A DNA stretch of 64,000 nucleotides from Caldicellulosiruptor acetigenus (GTDB lineage Bacteria; Bacillota; Thermoanaerobacteria; Caldicellulosiruptorales; Caldicellulosiruptoraceae), in assembly GCF_026914305.1 (NCBI RefSeq), contig NZ_CP113866.1, forward strand, positions 1 through 64,000. Direction: 5' to 3'. Within the stretch, counting starts at the first letter, position 1; the number at the start of each line of letters is the position of its first letter. The notes below the pieces were generated by a model. The model did not search any database. It was not told where the DNA came from and saw only the letters and a program-made list of their open reading frames with translations. Both the position numbers and the translations under genes were made by a program. This document shows positions 12,627 through 21,941 of the stretch, one piece after another.

Positions 12627-12655
12627 TATATATACCCTCAAGAAAACACAGACAA
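12627..12655 (-). promoter_or_regulatory. Putative promoter of the chemoreceptor gene
   Basis: On the minus strand a TTGTCT box (12655-12650) lies 17 nt from TATATA (12632-12627), about 40 nt upstream of the chemoreceptor start at 12582. Spacing is ideal for a housekeeping sigma factor; the boxes are moderate matches. Confidence 0.4.
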
Positions 12656-12928
12656 ATATTGTATACATAATACTTTTGGGTGTCAACAAAAAATTTTTTA
12701 AATTGCGATACAAAATACAACTCATCTTTCAATATCTTTCATCCTGCAAACTTAAAAAAATTCTTCCACATATGAAAGTTTACTTTTCCTTTTACACTTT
12801 GATTCTCAATCTCTCATACATAGTTTGAAATTATAAATTCATTATTTTTTTCTGTTGCATTTAATTTTACAACATAAACCATATTATTTTCTTCAAAATT
12901 TTGAGCAACGATTTTGTTTTTAATATGT

Positions 12929-12990
12929 TATAATATTATTAACTTTAGAGTTACTTACTTAAAAGTTACTAACTCTAAAGTTAGTAACTT
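12929..12990 (+). promoter_or_regulatory. -10 box and two overlapping perfect inverted repeats upstream of the ATPase gene
   Basis: TATAAT at 12929-12934 is followed by two mutually exclusive perfect inverted repeats. One pairs AACTTTAGAGTTA (12941-12953) with TAACTCTAAAGTT (12970-12982); the other pairs AAGTTACTAAC (12963-12973) with GTTAGTAACTT (12980-12990). The arms share bases, so only one hairpin can form in RNA at a time; as DNA they form a nested operator. The ribosome site begins 11 nt later. The -35 region is poor. The rest of 12589-13012 is AT-rich with no recognisable gene. Confidence 0.55.
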
Positions 12991-13012
12991 ATAAATCGGT
13001 GAGGTGAGATTG

Positions 13013-14392
13013 ATGTTTATTGGCAGAGAATTTGAACTTCAAACTTTGAATAAACTCTACAGTGAAGATAGGTTTCACTTTGTTATAATCTATGGAAGAA
13101 GGCGTGTGGGAAAAACCACATTATTAGCTGAGTTTTGCAAAGATAAACCTTCAATATTTTTTGTTGCTGAAGAGTACAATGACAAGATGGCTTTGGAGTC
13201 TTTTTCAAATAAGATATTATCATATTTTGGATTAGAAGGGCTTTTAAATGGGTTTGAGTCATGGGAAAAGGCATTTTTGTTCTTAGCTCAAAAAGCAAAA
13301 GATGAACGTCTTGTGGTTGTAATTGACGAATTTCCTTATATGGTAAACTCAAACAAAAGTATTCCTTCAATCCTGCAAAGGCTTATAGATCATAATCTCA
13401 AGAATACAAAGCTGTTTTTGATTGTTTGCGGATCTTCTGTTAGTTTCATGGAAAAGGAAGTGCTTGCGTATAAAAGTCCTCTATATGGGAGAAGGACAGC
13501 ACAGATTGTTGTTGAGCCTTTCAATTTCTTTGATAGCAGAAAGTTTTTCGAAAATTTTTCATTTGAAGAACAGGTCATTGCATATGGTATACTTGGCGGA
13601 ATACCACAATATTTGAGGATTTTTGATGATAGGATGGATATATACGAAAACATAAAAACAAAGATTTTGGACAAGTCTTCTTATCTTTATGAGGAGCCCA
13701 AGCTTTTGATAAAGCAAGAACTGAGAGAACCAGCCTTATACAATTCAATAATAGAAGCAATTGCACTCGGTAGCAGTAAACTGAGTGAAATAGCAACCAA
13801 AGTGGGAGTTGACACAGACAAGTGTGCGAAGTATCTGTCCATTCTTATTGATCTGAAAATAATCGAAAAACTTTCACCAGTTGCAGAAAAAGAAAAAAGC
13901 AAAAAGAGCATATACAGGATAAAAGATAATTTTTTTAGATTCTGGTATCGATTTGTTTTCAGCAACAAGGAATTGATTGAACAGGGCTTGGCAGATGAGG
14001 TCATTGAAAAAAAGATAAAACCTTTCATGAGCCACTTTATAGGGCCTGTCTATGAACAGGTGTGCATTGATTATATGAAAATGCTGAACAAAGAGAAAAA
14101 GCTTCCGTTTACTTTTGAAAAGATAGGAAAATGGTGGGGTACCAATCCAATCAAAAAGTGCGAAGAAGAGATTGATATAGTAGCAATCGGTGAGAATAAG
14201 GCTATTTTTGGAGAGTGCAAATGGAAAAACAAAAAAATGGGAATTAGCGAACTTCACAGTTTAATTGAAAAAAGTAGCATTTTCAATTATGAGGATAAAT
14301 ACTATATCTTATTTTCAAAAAGCGGGTTTGAAGAAGACCTAATGGAAGCTGCTAAAAATAACGAAAGGGTTATTTTACTTGAAAGTTTTTAA
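13013..14392 (+). CDS. AAA ATPase with DUF234 / nuclease-like C-terminus
   Basis: A 459-residue protein of the archaeal-type ATPase family (ATPase_2 plus DUF234). The N-terminal MFIGREFELQTL is diagnostic, Walker A is GRRRVGKTT (residues 28-36) and Walker B ends LVVVIDEFPYM near 110. A winged-helix region follows at about 240-310. The C-terminal part has EEEIDIVAIGENKAIFGECKWK, matching a D-(x)n-ExK nuclease-like pattern. The function is unknown; homologues are common in thermophiles and mobile regions. GAGGTGAG at 13001-13008 supports ATG 13013 (TTG 13010 is an alternative). It stands alone behind the overlapping palindromes. Confidence 0.85.
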   Translation: MFIGREFELQTLNKLYSEDRFHFVIIYGRRRVGKTTLLAEFCKDKPSIFFVAEEYNDKMALESFSNKILSYFGLEGLLNGFESWEKAFLFLAQKAKDERLVVVIDEFPYMVNSNKSIPSILQRLIDHNLKNTKLFLIVCGSSVSFMEKEVLAYKSPLYGRRTAQIVVEPFNFFDSRKFFENFSFEEQVIAYGILGGIPQYLRIFDDRMDIYENIKTKILDKSSYLYEEPKLLIKQELREPALYNSIIEAIALGSSKLSEIATKVGVDTDKCAKYLSILIDLKIIEKLSPVAEKEKSKKSIYRIKDNFFRFWYRFVFSNKELIEQGLADEVIEKKIKPFMSHFIGPVYEQVCIDYMKMLNKEKKLPFTFEKIGKWWGTNPIKKCEEEIDIVAIGENKAIFGECKWKNKKMGISELHSLIEKSSIFNYEDKYYILFSKSGFEEDLMEAAKNNERVILLESF

Positions 14393-14510
14393 AAATAAAT
14401 TTTCAGATTGATTTAAAAAAAAATGACATAACATTTGCGCTTTTCTTTCGTTAAATTTTTTAGAAGGTGAGGGATTTGGAAAATCAGGTGGATAAAAGGA
14501 GAGGTTTTAA

Positions 14511-16421
14511 ATGCTAAAAAGAATACTTTTGGGAGTGATTGTATTGCTGTTGGCAACTTCTCTTGTGGGAGTTTTTAGAGCCATGCCAGATGAAAATAAG
14601 ACAGAAAGTATTTTACCAAAGATTAAAAGCTTTGATAATTTTAAAAAATTGATTGCTGATGCTCAAAAAAAGCTTCCTTATTTTGAATTCTCAAGAGATG
14701 GATTATTTTTGGAAGGAAGACCCGGGATAGTTTATTCTCAAGATGCTAAAGTATCAGACGAATCTACCTCTGACTACTCTAAAACAAACGTTCAGGTTGA
14801 AGGTGTTGATGAAGCTGACAGAGTCAAGACAGATGGTGAGTATATTTATGTTATAAATGAGACTGCCAGAAAGCTCACAATAGTAAAAGCATATCCTCCA
14901 CAGAAGATGCATCTTATGAGCAGCATCAAGTTAGAAGAAGATTTTTATCCAAAAGAGTTTTATGTGGACAGCAGGTATTTAGTGGTAATTGGTGAAAGCA
15001 AGGAAGTATATAAGCAAATTCCTTACAAAGAAGATGATTTAGACTCAAAGAAAATCTCAAGCAGAATAATAGCTTATCCACCCTATTATACCACAAAAGA
15101 GACAGTTTGTTTTATATATGACATCTCAGACAAAGCAAATCCAAAGAACATAAGAAAGATAACCCTTGATGGCAGATACTTGACTTCAAGAAAGATCGAA
15201 GGAAGCATTCATATAGTTTCTTTAAAGTCTTTTCCATATTATTTTATCGACAGCAAAAATCTATCAGCCCAAGATTTCATGCCTTCTTATTCAGACACTT
15301 CTATGAAAGGTGCGCAAAAAGTCTATATTGATTTTAATAACATAAGATATGTTCCTGACTTTACAGATTTTAGCTACACGCTTGTTGGAAGTTTTAATTT
15401 AGATTCCGACACTTCGCCTGTTTCAGTTGAATGCATCCTTGGTGCAGGAGACATAGTATACTGCTCAAAAGAAAATCTTTACATTTGCGCTCAAAGTTAT
15501 AAAAAAGTGATTTTGCCTGCAAAAACTTTGGAGTCTTTAAGACCAAGATATTGTTACAAGCCAAAAACAATTGTTTACAAATTTGCATTGACAAAAGGTA
15601 GGGCAGAAGTTTTGTGTGCAGGCTTTGTTGAGGGAAAGGTGCTAAATCAGTTTTCGATGGATGAGTATGATGGGTATTTGAGAATTGCCACAACAGTTGA
15701 ATCACATTATTCCTGGGAAGGGGATTTTCAGGAGTACAACGCTGTGTATGTTCTTGACAAGAACTTAAAAATAGTTGGTAAACTTGACAAATTTGCAAAA
15801 GGTGAGAGCATCTACTCTGCGAGGTTTATTGGAAATAGGCTTTATCTTGTCACCTTCAAAGCGCTTGACCCGTTTTTTGTGATAAGTCTTGAGAATCCTC
15901 AAAAACCTGAGATTTTAGGGTATCTGAAGATACCCGGGTATTCGACATATCTTCATCCATATGACCAAAATCACATAATCGGATTTGGCAAGGACGCAGA
16001 AGACCTAAATGAAGAATATGCCATTCCTCTGGGGCTTAAGATTGCAATGTTCAATGTTGAGGATGTAGAAAATCCAAAAGAGCTGTTCAAGGTCATAATC
16101 GGAGACAGGGGCACTAACTCTGAGCTTCTTAATAATCACAAGGCACTTTTGTTTGATAAGAATAAAAACATTTTTGCATTTCCTGTTGTGATTTACGAAA
16201 AAGATGGGAATATATTTAGAGGTGCTTGTGTTTACAGCATTGACATGAAAAAAGGATTTATATTGAAAGGAAAGATAACACATAACATATCGGAAAAGGG
16301 ATGTTATGATATAAACAGGATTTTATATATAAATAATACTTTATACACAATATCAGACAAGATGATAAAAGCAAATAGGATAGATAATTTAGATGAAATA
16401 ACAAGTTTAATGATGGAATAA
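14511..16421 (+). CDS. Secreted beta-propeller protein (Beta_propel family)
   Basis: A 636-residue protein with an N-terminal membrane anchor or signal peptide (ILLGVIVLLLATSLVGVF). The motif VQVEGVDEADRVKTDGEYIYV near residue 95 is the hallmark of the Beta_propel (PF09826) family, predicted to fold as a propeller outside the cell. Family members' roles are not known. AAAGGAGAGG precedes the ATG. A bidirectional hairpin follows at 16452-16483. A decayed copy of the C-terminus of a paralogue lies at 21388-21543. Confidence 0.85.
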   Translation: MLKRILLGVIVLLLATSLVGVFRAMPDENKTESILPKIKSFDNFKKLIADAQKKLPYFEFSRDGLFLEGRPGIVYSQDAKVSDESTSDYSKTNVQVEGVDEADRVKTDGEYIYVINETARKLTIVKAYPPQKMHLMSSIKLEEDFYPKEFYVDSRYLVVIGESKEVYKQIPYKEDDLDSKKISSRIIAYPPYYTTKETVCFIYDISDKANPKNIRKITLDGRYLTSRKIEGSIHIVSLKSFPYYFIDSKNLSAQDFMPSYSDTSMKGAQKVYIDFNNIRYVPDFTDFSYTLVGSFNLDSDTSPVSVECILGAGDIVYCSKENLYICAQSYKKVILPAKTLESLRPRYCYKPKTIVYKFALTKGRAEVLCAGFVEGKVLNQFSMDEYDGYLRIATTVESHYSWEGDFQEYNAVYVLDKNLKIVGKLDKFAKGESIYSARFIGNRLYLVTFKALDPFFVISLENPQKPEILGYLKIPGYSTYLHPYDQNHIIGFGKDAEDLNEEYAIPLGLKIAMFNVEDVENPKELFKVIIGDRGTNSELLNNHKALLFDKNKNIFAFPVVIYEKDGNIFRGACVYSIDMKKGFILKGKITHNISEKGCYDINRILYINNTLYTISDKMIKANRIDNLDEITSLMME

Positions 16422-16451
16422 ATATGGATTAAAATAAAAGTATATGGAATC

Positions 16452-16483
16452 AAAGGGGCAGGATTGATCAATCCTGCCCTTTT
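16452..16483. terminator. Hairpin terminator between convergent genes
   Basis: Perfect 12-bp arms GGGCAGGATTGA (16456-16467) and TCAATCCTGCCC (16468-16479), extended by AAA/TTT flanks, end in a T run on the plus strand. It terminates the Beta_propel gene. The stop codon of the convergent WG-repeat gene (16468-16470) begins the right arm, so its last codons are part of the stem. Confidence 0.85.
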
Positions 16484-17835
16484 AAAACAAGTCCAACTGT
16501 TTTTGTTTTATTATCAATTACAACATATCCTAATTTAGGAAGGTTTGTGGAATATTTAAATAATCTAAAGCCGACAGAATTCATTGTAAATTCAGATGAA
16601 CACATATCTCTATATTTAACATTGTTTACAATCAAGAATCGAGAATTTTTGGCTGGAAACTTTACTATGAAATTGCCTTTTGTGTCTATAAGGCCAATAT
16701 AGTTGTCAGTAGTAACACAAGACATATGGGCAAAAAATGAGTCTGCCTGAATGTATTGAGGTTTAATAGCTATTTTAAAATTTTTGTCCATAAACCCCCA
16801 TCTACCATTTTGCTTGAAGGCACACAAGCCTTCACTGAATTTTTTTATATCCTCAAATTGAGGTGTTACTACAAATTTGCCGTTTATATCAACAATACCC
16901 CACTTTTTGTTTTTTGAAACAGCAATTAGATTATTCAAACCAATATATTTGATGTTTTCATAAACTTCTTTGCTCTTTGTTTTATTAGAACCTTTGATGA
17001 ATATGAGTTTGTACTTATTTTTGTTTATTTTCTCATAGGAGATATATTCTGATGCTTTTTTTTCAGTATTTTGCTTATTTAAAACAGATTGATTTTTGAC
17101 TTTTTTGTTTTCTTGTCTTTGCAATACTTCAGCAAATTTTTTATTTGACAAAACTTCTTCAAAAGTTTTGTATTTTATATCCACAAACATGTTGCCATAG
17201 CTATCAATAGCACCACACTTTCCATCTTTTGAAACTAACAAATAAGGTATCTTAGGGTCTGGAAAAGGTCCATCAAGTGCACAAAGGTAATATTTTGCGT
17301 GTACAGCAACAATTCCATTGCAGTTTGCAGTAGGGAAAGGTCCATAAGATATAAAATTTATTTTATTAAATTGAGGTTTGACAATGTTTTTTGTGCGTAA
17401 ATTAATAAATCCTATTTTTCCGTCTTTTTCATATAAAAAGATATCCATAAAAGCAACAGCACCTACTAAATATTGGTTGTCAATGTTTAAAATAAATTTC
17501 AAGTTTGAATCTAAAATTCCTGGTTTTCCATTTTGCCAGACTACAAAAAAGTCTTTGTAAATCTTTGGAGAAAGTTTTGGTTCTGTGCTACTTTCAGAGC
17601 AAATTATATCTATACAGTCGAATATTGGATCAAAAAGTACTTTACCGGCAGGGGAGAGAAAGCCAAATTTTCCATTCTTATGATAAATAATAAGGCCATT
17701 TTCACAAAATATAAGTCTTCCAAACTGCGGTTTTAAGTAAATATATTTTTGGGTATTAGCTTGTAAGGGATTTGTCAATACAAATAAATTTGAGATTATT
17801 AATATCAAACAAGCAACTACCTTTATTTTTCGCAT
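16468..17835 (-). CDS. Secreted WG-repeat protein
   Basis: A 455-residue exported protein with a clear signal peptide (KVVACLILIISNLFVLTNPLQA). Several WG repeats of the form 'GKWGF.D..GK.vi.PqFd' are visible, for example NGRWGFMDKNFKIAIKPQY near 350. The WG fold is thought to be a beta-propeller-like extracellular module; no activity is known. AAAGGAGG lies 6 nt before the ATG. A longer paralogue is found at 36332-37855 with the same signal-peptide layout and C-terminus. The centre (about 240-280) is lysine-rich and diverged. Confidence 0.85.
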   Translation of the reverse strand: MRKIKVVACLILIISNLFVLTNPLQANTQKYIYLKPQFGRLIFCENGLIIYHKNGKFGFLSPAGKVLFDPIFDCIDIICSESSTEPKLSPKIYKDFFVVWQNGKPGILDSNLKFILNIDNQYLVGAVAFMDIFLYEKDGKIGFINLRTKNIVKPQFNKINFISYGPFPTANCNGIVAVHAKYYLCALDGPFPDPKIPYLLVSKDGKCGAIDSYGNMFVDIKYKTFEEVLSNKKFAEVLQRQENKKVKNQSVLNKQNTEKKASEYISYEKINKNKYKLIFIKGSNKTKSKEVYENIKYIGLNNLIAVSKNKKWGIVDINGKFVVTPQFEDIKKFSEGLCAFKQNGRWGFMDKNFKIAIKPQYIQADSFFAHMSCVTTDNYIGLIDTKGNFIVKFPAKNSRFLIVNNVKYRDMCSSEFTMNSVGFRLFKYSTNLPKLGYVVIDNKTKTVGLVLKGQD

Positions 17836-18047
17836 TCAAAAGCCTCCTTTGAAATTTTGTTTTCTTCAATGATCAGACCTTGTTATGTTGAAAATGTAAT
17901 AGTAAAATTATGGGATTGATAATATTATAAATAATATTCAAGTAAAAGGCAATATAAAAGACAATGTTCATTTATGGTTAATTTTTGCTATAATATTGAA
18001 GTAAATAAATATTAATTTTAGTTTATAAATATAAAAGGTGGTAACAG

Positions 18048-19937
18048 ATGATGAAAAATGAAAAAGAAAAAAATAAGTTATCAATTACTGAATATTTAAT
18101 ATTAGCAAGTTTTATATTTTTTGTGCTGTTTTTGATTATTTTCTTAATAAGGTTTATTGTATACTTCAAAGACCTTAGTATTATCCGCAATAATATTTAT
18201 AAGGATTTATTGCAAGACGAGATAATAAAGGAGTGCTTTAGTGCATTTTGGTATTTATTAAAAACCTATGGGGAATCAGCTATCTTCATTTTTACCATCT
18301 TTGTGTGTACTCTTTTTATTCTTTTGGCTGTTATGTGTGCCTTTGATAGAAAAGGAGAGAATAAGAAAACAAGAATTAACTATAAGTATGATATGAGGAT
18401 TTTGAATATAAACAATAGTAAATCTAAAAACGATTTTAAACTGACTAAAATAGATCCAGTAATTGCTAAAGTGATAAAAGACCATTATGTATTTAAGGTA
18501 TACGATGATGGAAATATTTTAGTTCCTTATTCTATTTATGAAGGATATTATGTAGATGGATTAGTTATTTGTAAAAACCTGGAGATAAATGCGACAGGTA
18601 AAATAGAAAATATTGAAGAGAAACTTTTTGAAGAAAGAGATGTTTTTGAAATGGAAGAACCAAACAAGGTTTTTACAGCCCAGGTAAAACTTTATTTAAA
18701 AGAAGTCTTTAAGAAGGAAATAAAAAACAACTTTTTAGACAATGTTTTTATGAGCAGATGGAATGCGGTAGTTTTTGCTTCTTTGTTAATTGTAGTTTTA
18801 TATAACATATTTTTGGATTTTAGACTTATGAGCCAGGAAGCAGGATTTTCAAATTTGCAGCAACTTCTGATTGTGCTAAGCAATAATTTTATATTCATTT
18901 CTTTGCTGCTATTGTTCTGCGGGTTGTTTTTAAATTTTTCTTACATAGATATTTCTGAGATGTGCAACACTATAAACTTAGAGTTTATTCCACGCTTTTA
19001 TAAGCGTTTATATCTAACTAAAGAGATAAATGATGTGAAATACGATAAATATCAGATAGTGTTTATTAGGCGAGATATTTTTGAGAAGATGAAAAACGAG
19101 TATGAAGAGGTTGTGAAAGATAATTTGTTTGAAGTGAGTTTTCTATGCTGTGAAAATATAGAAGCACCAGCTAAAAAAAGATTGCTTGAGGTAAAGTGGA
19201 TTGAAGTAGATATGAATATAAAAGAGCTTGATGATATCGCATGCATTGAAATATTTAAAAACCAAGATGTAATAAATAACACTGGTAATAAGCTATTTAA
19301 AAGAAATTTTGCAATTCCAGCTATTTTGCTTTTATCTTTGGTAATTGTGGGAATTTGTTTGTATGTAATAAAGTTGTGGACAGCAAATATGCATATGGTA
19401 GGAGAGGTAAAAAAATATTTATACAATTACAGCATACCATTGCAAAAGGCAGAAGAGATAATGGATCTAATGCCTGCTTGGTATTTTTTAGATGTTGCAA
19501 ATAATAACAATAACAATCATATTTTAACAAACTACAGTTTAGCAGAAACAGCGTGGAATCTTAGCCCTTTTAAAATTTTCAAAAAATCGCAGGTATCAAA
19601 GATTAACAACTTTGATAATTTTAAAAGCTATGTAAATAAACTGAGTTATATGACAAATTTAAAAAATAGCTCAAAAGAGAATTTCAACAGATGGTTAAGT
19701 AATGTGAAGGAAATAGAGAAAAAAGAAAATGTCATCCTTTCATTTAGAGAATTCAGTTTCTGGGATGTGCCATTTATTTTTATAAATTCAGTTGCTTTTC
19801 TTTCAGTGCTTATATTTATTGGTTTTTTATTTTTACTTTTCGATTTTTTAATATTAGGTATAATAGTAAAATTTAAATTGGCAAAGATAGATGACGAGAT
19901 TGAAAAGGTGTTGATAAAAGTATTAAAAATTTCATAA
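18048..19937 (+). CDS. Multi-pass membrane protein of unknown function
   Basis: I do not recognise the family. The 629-residue protein has about six membrane segments: residues 13-37, 75-97, 240-262, 275-300, 425-447 and 580-612. A soluble region of mixed charge spans 100-235 and another 310-420. The region near 490 holds an Asn run (NNNNNN). AAAAGGTGG sits upstream of two tandem ATGs at 18048 and 18051. It stands alone, codon use is strongly AT-rich, and it borders the decayed ABC genes, so it may have been acquired with them. It could be a transporter or sensor component; nothing visible decides this. Confidence 0.65.
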   Translation: MMKNEKEKNKLSITEYLILASFIFFVLFLIIFLIRFIVYFKDLSIIRNNIYKDLLQDEIIKECFSAFWYLLKTYGESAIFIFTIFVCTLFILLAVMCAFDRKGENKKTRINYKYDMRILNINNSKSKNDFKLTKIDPVIAKVIKDHYVFKVYDDGNILVPYSIYEGYYVDGLVICKNLEINATGKIENIEEKLFEERDVFEMEEPNKVFTAQVKLYLKEVFKKEIKNNFLDNVFMSRWNAVVFASLLIVVLYNIFLDFRLMSQEAGFSNLQQLLIVLSNNFIFISLLLLFCGLFLNFSYIDISEMCNTINLEFIPRFYKRLYLTKEINDVKYDKYQIVFIRRDIFEKMKNEYEEVVKDNLFEVSFLCCENIEAPAKKRLLEVKWIEVDMNIKELDDIACIEIFKNQDVINNTGNKLFKRNFAIPAILLLSLVIVGICLYVIKLWTANMHMVGEVKKYLYNYSIPLQKAEEIMDLMPAWYFLDVANNNNNNHILTNYSLAETAWNLSPFKIFKKSQVSKINNFDNFKSYVNKLSYMTNLKNSSKENFNRWLSNVKEIEKKENVILSFREFSFWDVPFIFINSVAFLSVLIFIGFLFLLFDFLILGIIVKFKLAKIDDEIEKVLIKVLKIS

Positions 19938-20103
19938 TAAAAACAAGACATGTAGTAATAAAATGTATTTAACAAAAGAAAAGTAGTTTTTACTGTAAAA
20001 ATATAAGAGTATTTAATGTTTAAAAAACAATTTTATTTGACCGAAATTATTCTACCTGCTAGTAATTTAACATTAGTTTAATGATCATTTAACAAAAACA
20101 TTG

Positions 20104-20132
20104 TTGACATTTTTAACATTGTATAATATAGT
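20104..20132 (+). promoter_or_regulatory. Strong promoter in front of the broken permease gene
   Basis: A consensus TTGACA (20104-20109) is followed after 17 nt by TATAGT (20127-20132). The upstream 60 nt contain several TTAACATT-like words. The promoter is intact although the genes behind it are not. Confidence 0.55.
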
Positions 20133-20207
20133 ACGAGTATACAAATTAATTTAAATAATACAATTGTTTTTGAGGATGGGGGAAATACAAGACTAAAAAA
20201 TATAGGT

Positions 20208-20741
20208 TTGAAAAAAGCCTTTTATGCTATTGGAAATATTGATAATATAACTAAAAAACTGGATGAATCGAATATAAAGTATGATGTAATAAGTAGAGAT
20301 AGACTTATCGAGGAATATAAGAATGGAATTTTAAAAGAGACAGAAATGATTGAAACTTTTTTATATATTTATCTACCTATAAACATATTTATGATTATTA
20401 ATATGTTTCTAATGTCTTTAGAAGAGAGAAGTAGATATAATAATTCATTCAAGTTGATAGGTATGAGAAAACTAAAGATAATTTTGATGAATACTTTTGA
20501 GGGGATATTTATAATAATTGTTGGCAGCATATTAGGATTAATATTTAGAACGATATTGTCTAATGAATTGCCGTCATTTATTGAAAGTTTATACGGAATA
20601 AGAATGCGCAACTTTATTCCGTGGACATTATTATTTGATATTGTTGTATGTGCTCAAGCTGTTTCTATCATTGCCACATTTATATTAAGTGTATTTTCAA
20701 ATGATGAAGAGGGAACAAAACTAATAGGAAGAGAGGAATAA
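20208..20741 (+). pseudogene. Truncated ABC transporter permease (FtsX-like C-terminus)
   Basis: The 177 residues look like the last part of an FtsX/MacB-type permease: a short external segment, then three membrane segments (about 48-68, 95-120, 145-165) around the conserved region SFKLIGMRKLKIILMNTFEG. The frame stays open upstream to 20127 without a good ribosome site; GGGGGA at 20178-20183 does not fit any start in this frame. The large N-terminal part is missing. It precedes a broken ATPase gene by 3 nt, the remains of a two-gene ABC operon. Confidence 0.7.
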
Positions 20742-20744
20742 TTG

Positions 20745-21340
20745 ATGTAAATAAATATTAATAATGTAAGTTATTCATATGATAAGAAAAATTTCGTAAT
20801 AAGGGATTTTAATTTGACAATTAATGAAGGAGAAACTATTGCAATAATAGGTACATCTGGCAGTGGGAAAATCACTCTATTAAACATTATTGGTGGAATA
20901 ATAGAACCTAGCAAAGGAGAAGTTTTATATGATAATGTAAATATACATAAGTTGAATAAAAAAGATGCTGAGATTTGTAAATTATCAAAATTAGGGTACA
21001 TATTTCAAAACTACAATCTGATACCACTTCAAAATGTGTTGGACAATGTATTGTTGTCTGCTGTTTTATTGAAGAAAAGTATCATTATAAGAAAGAAGCA
21101 ATAAGATTGTTAAAAGAATTGAATTCAGAAAATAAGATAAAGAGCAATATATTGGAGTTATCTGGTGGTGAACAACAAAGAGTTGCAATTGCAAGGTCTT
21201 TGATTATAAAACCTTTGATTATATTAACTAATGAACCAACGGGCAATCTTGACAAAGATAATACAATTAATTTCATGAATATGCTGACATGGTTAGTAAA
21301 TGAAATAAAAATCCAAATTATAATTTCCAGTTCCCTTTAA
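20745..21340 (+). pseudogene. Decayed ABC transporter ATP-binding gene
   Basis: The reading frame matches a LolD/MacB-type ATPase but has several lesions. The likely ATG (20745) is followed at once by TAA; the downstream frame continues ININNVSYSYDKKNFVIRDFNL. Walker A reads GTSGSGKIT, with Ile where the family has Ser or Thr. A frameshift near 21055-21070 separates it from the second half (21107-21340), which still has [15 protein letters not shown] but an [10 protein letters not shown] Walker B with Asn for Asp. The C-terminus ends early. It is non-functional, and the pieces are ordered as in an intact gene. Confidence 0.85.
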
Positions 21341-21387
21341 AAAAGTGTTGCATTTAATATTGCAATTTAGAATTTAAATGAAGAATT

Positions 21388-21543
21388 GTCTACAACATAG
21401 ATTTGAAAAAAGGATTTGTTTTGAAGAGTAAGATTTCTAGTGAAATTGATGATGGATATTGTGAGAAAATAGACAGGCCTTTGTGTATTGGCGATGTGCT
21501 CTACTCTGTTTCAAACTCAATGATAAAAACAAGTTCTTTTTGA
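21388..21543 (+). pseudogene. C-terminal remnant of a second Beta_propel protein
   Basis: Translation from 21388 gives VYNIDLKKGFVLKSKIS, then CEKIDRPLCIGDVLYSVSNSMIK and a stop at 21541-21543. This aligns by eye with the last 50 residues of the intact protein at 14511-16421 (VYSIDMKKGFILKGKIT, then INRILYINNTLYTISDKMIK). Nothing of the rest of the gene is visible upstream, where the broken ABC ATPase ends. Confidence 0.75.
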
Positions 21544-21561
21544 GAACTTAGAGGAGATAGC

Positions 21562-21693
21562 ATGGTTAAGGTTGGATTGAAAGAGCAGATTATAAATATG
21601 CGAGAGTTCCCAGGAATTTTGAAAGCAATAAATTATAAAAGCAATAATATAAAGATTAAAGGAAACAAGCACAACAGGAAATCCTTGATTTAA
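21562..21693 (+). CDS. Small open frame with ribosome site, unknown
   Basis: A 43-residue basic peptide begins at ATG 21562 with GAGGAG 5 nt upstream (21551-21556). It starts MVKVGLKEQIINMREF and ends in a lysine- and asparagine-rich tail. I recognise no family. It may be a real small gene or the 5' stump of a lost one; it lies directly after the Beta_propel remnant. The following 250 bp (21694-21941) contain nothing recognisable apart from the RCC1 gene leader. Confidence 0.3.
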   Translation: MVKVGLKEQIINMREFPGILKAINYKSNNIKIKGNKHNRKSLI

Positions 21694-21941
21694 GATATTT
21701 CAGGGTGTTGTTAATAAAAATTATCCTGCACTATCTTAATATAATTTAGCACAAATTGAAATTAACGTTTGCATTTCTATATATTGCATAATAAAGAAAA
21801 AAGTTTGTAATTAATTTATGAGTAAGGTAGAAGTTTGCAGAAAATATATCAATATTCATTTTGTCAAAATATTTAATAACATCCAACTTGGATGTTTCTA
21901 CAAGAGGATGAAAATCTAACTTGCAGGGAGGTAAAGGAAGA

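Noticed and set aside
20176-20196. Short leader peptide ATG GGG GAA ATA CAA GAC TAA before the permease remnant
   Set aside because: There is no separate ribosome site at a usable distance and no attenuator hairpin, so it is probably chance in a decaying region.
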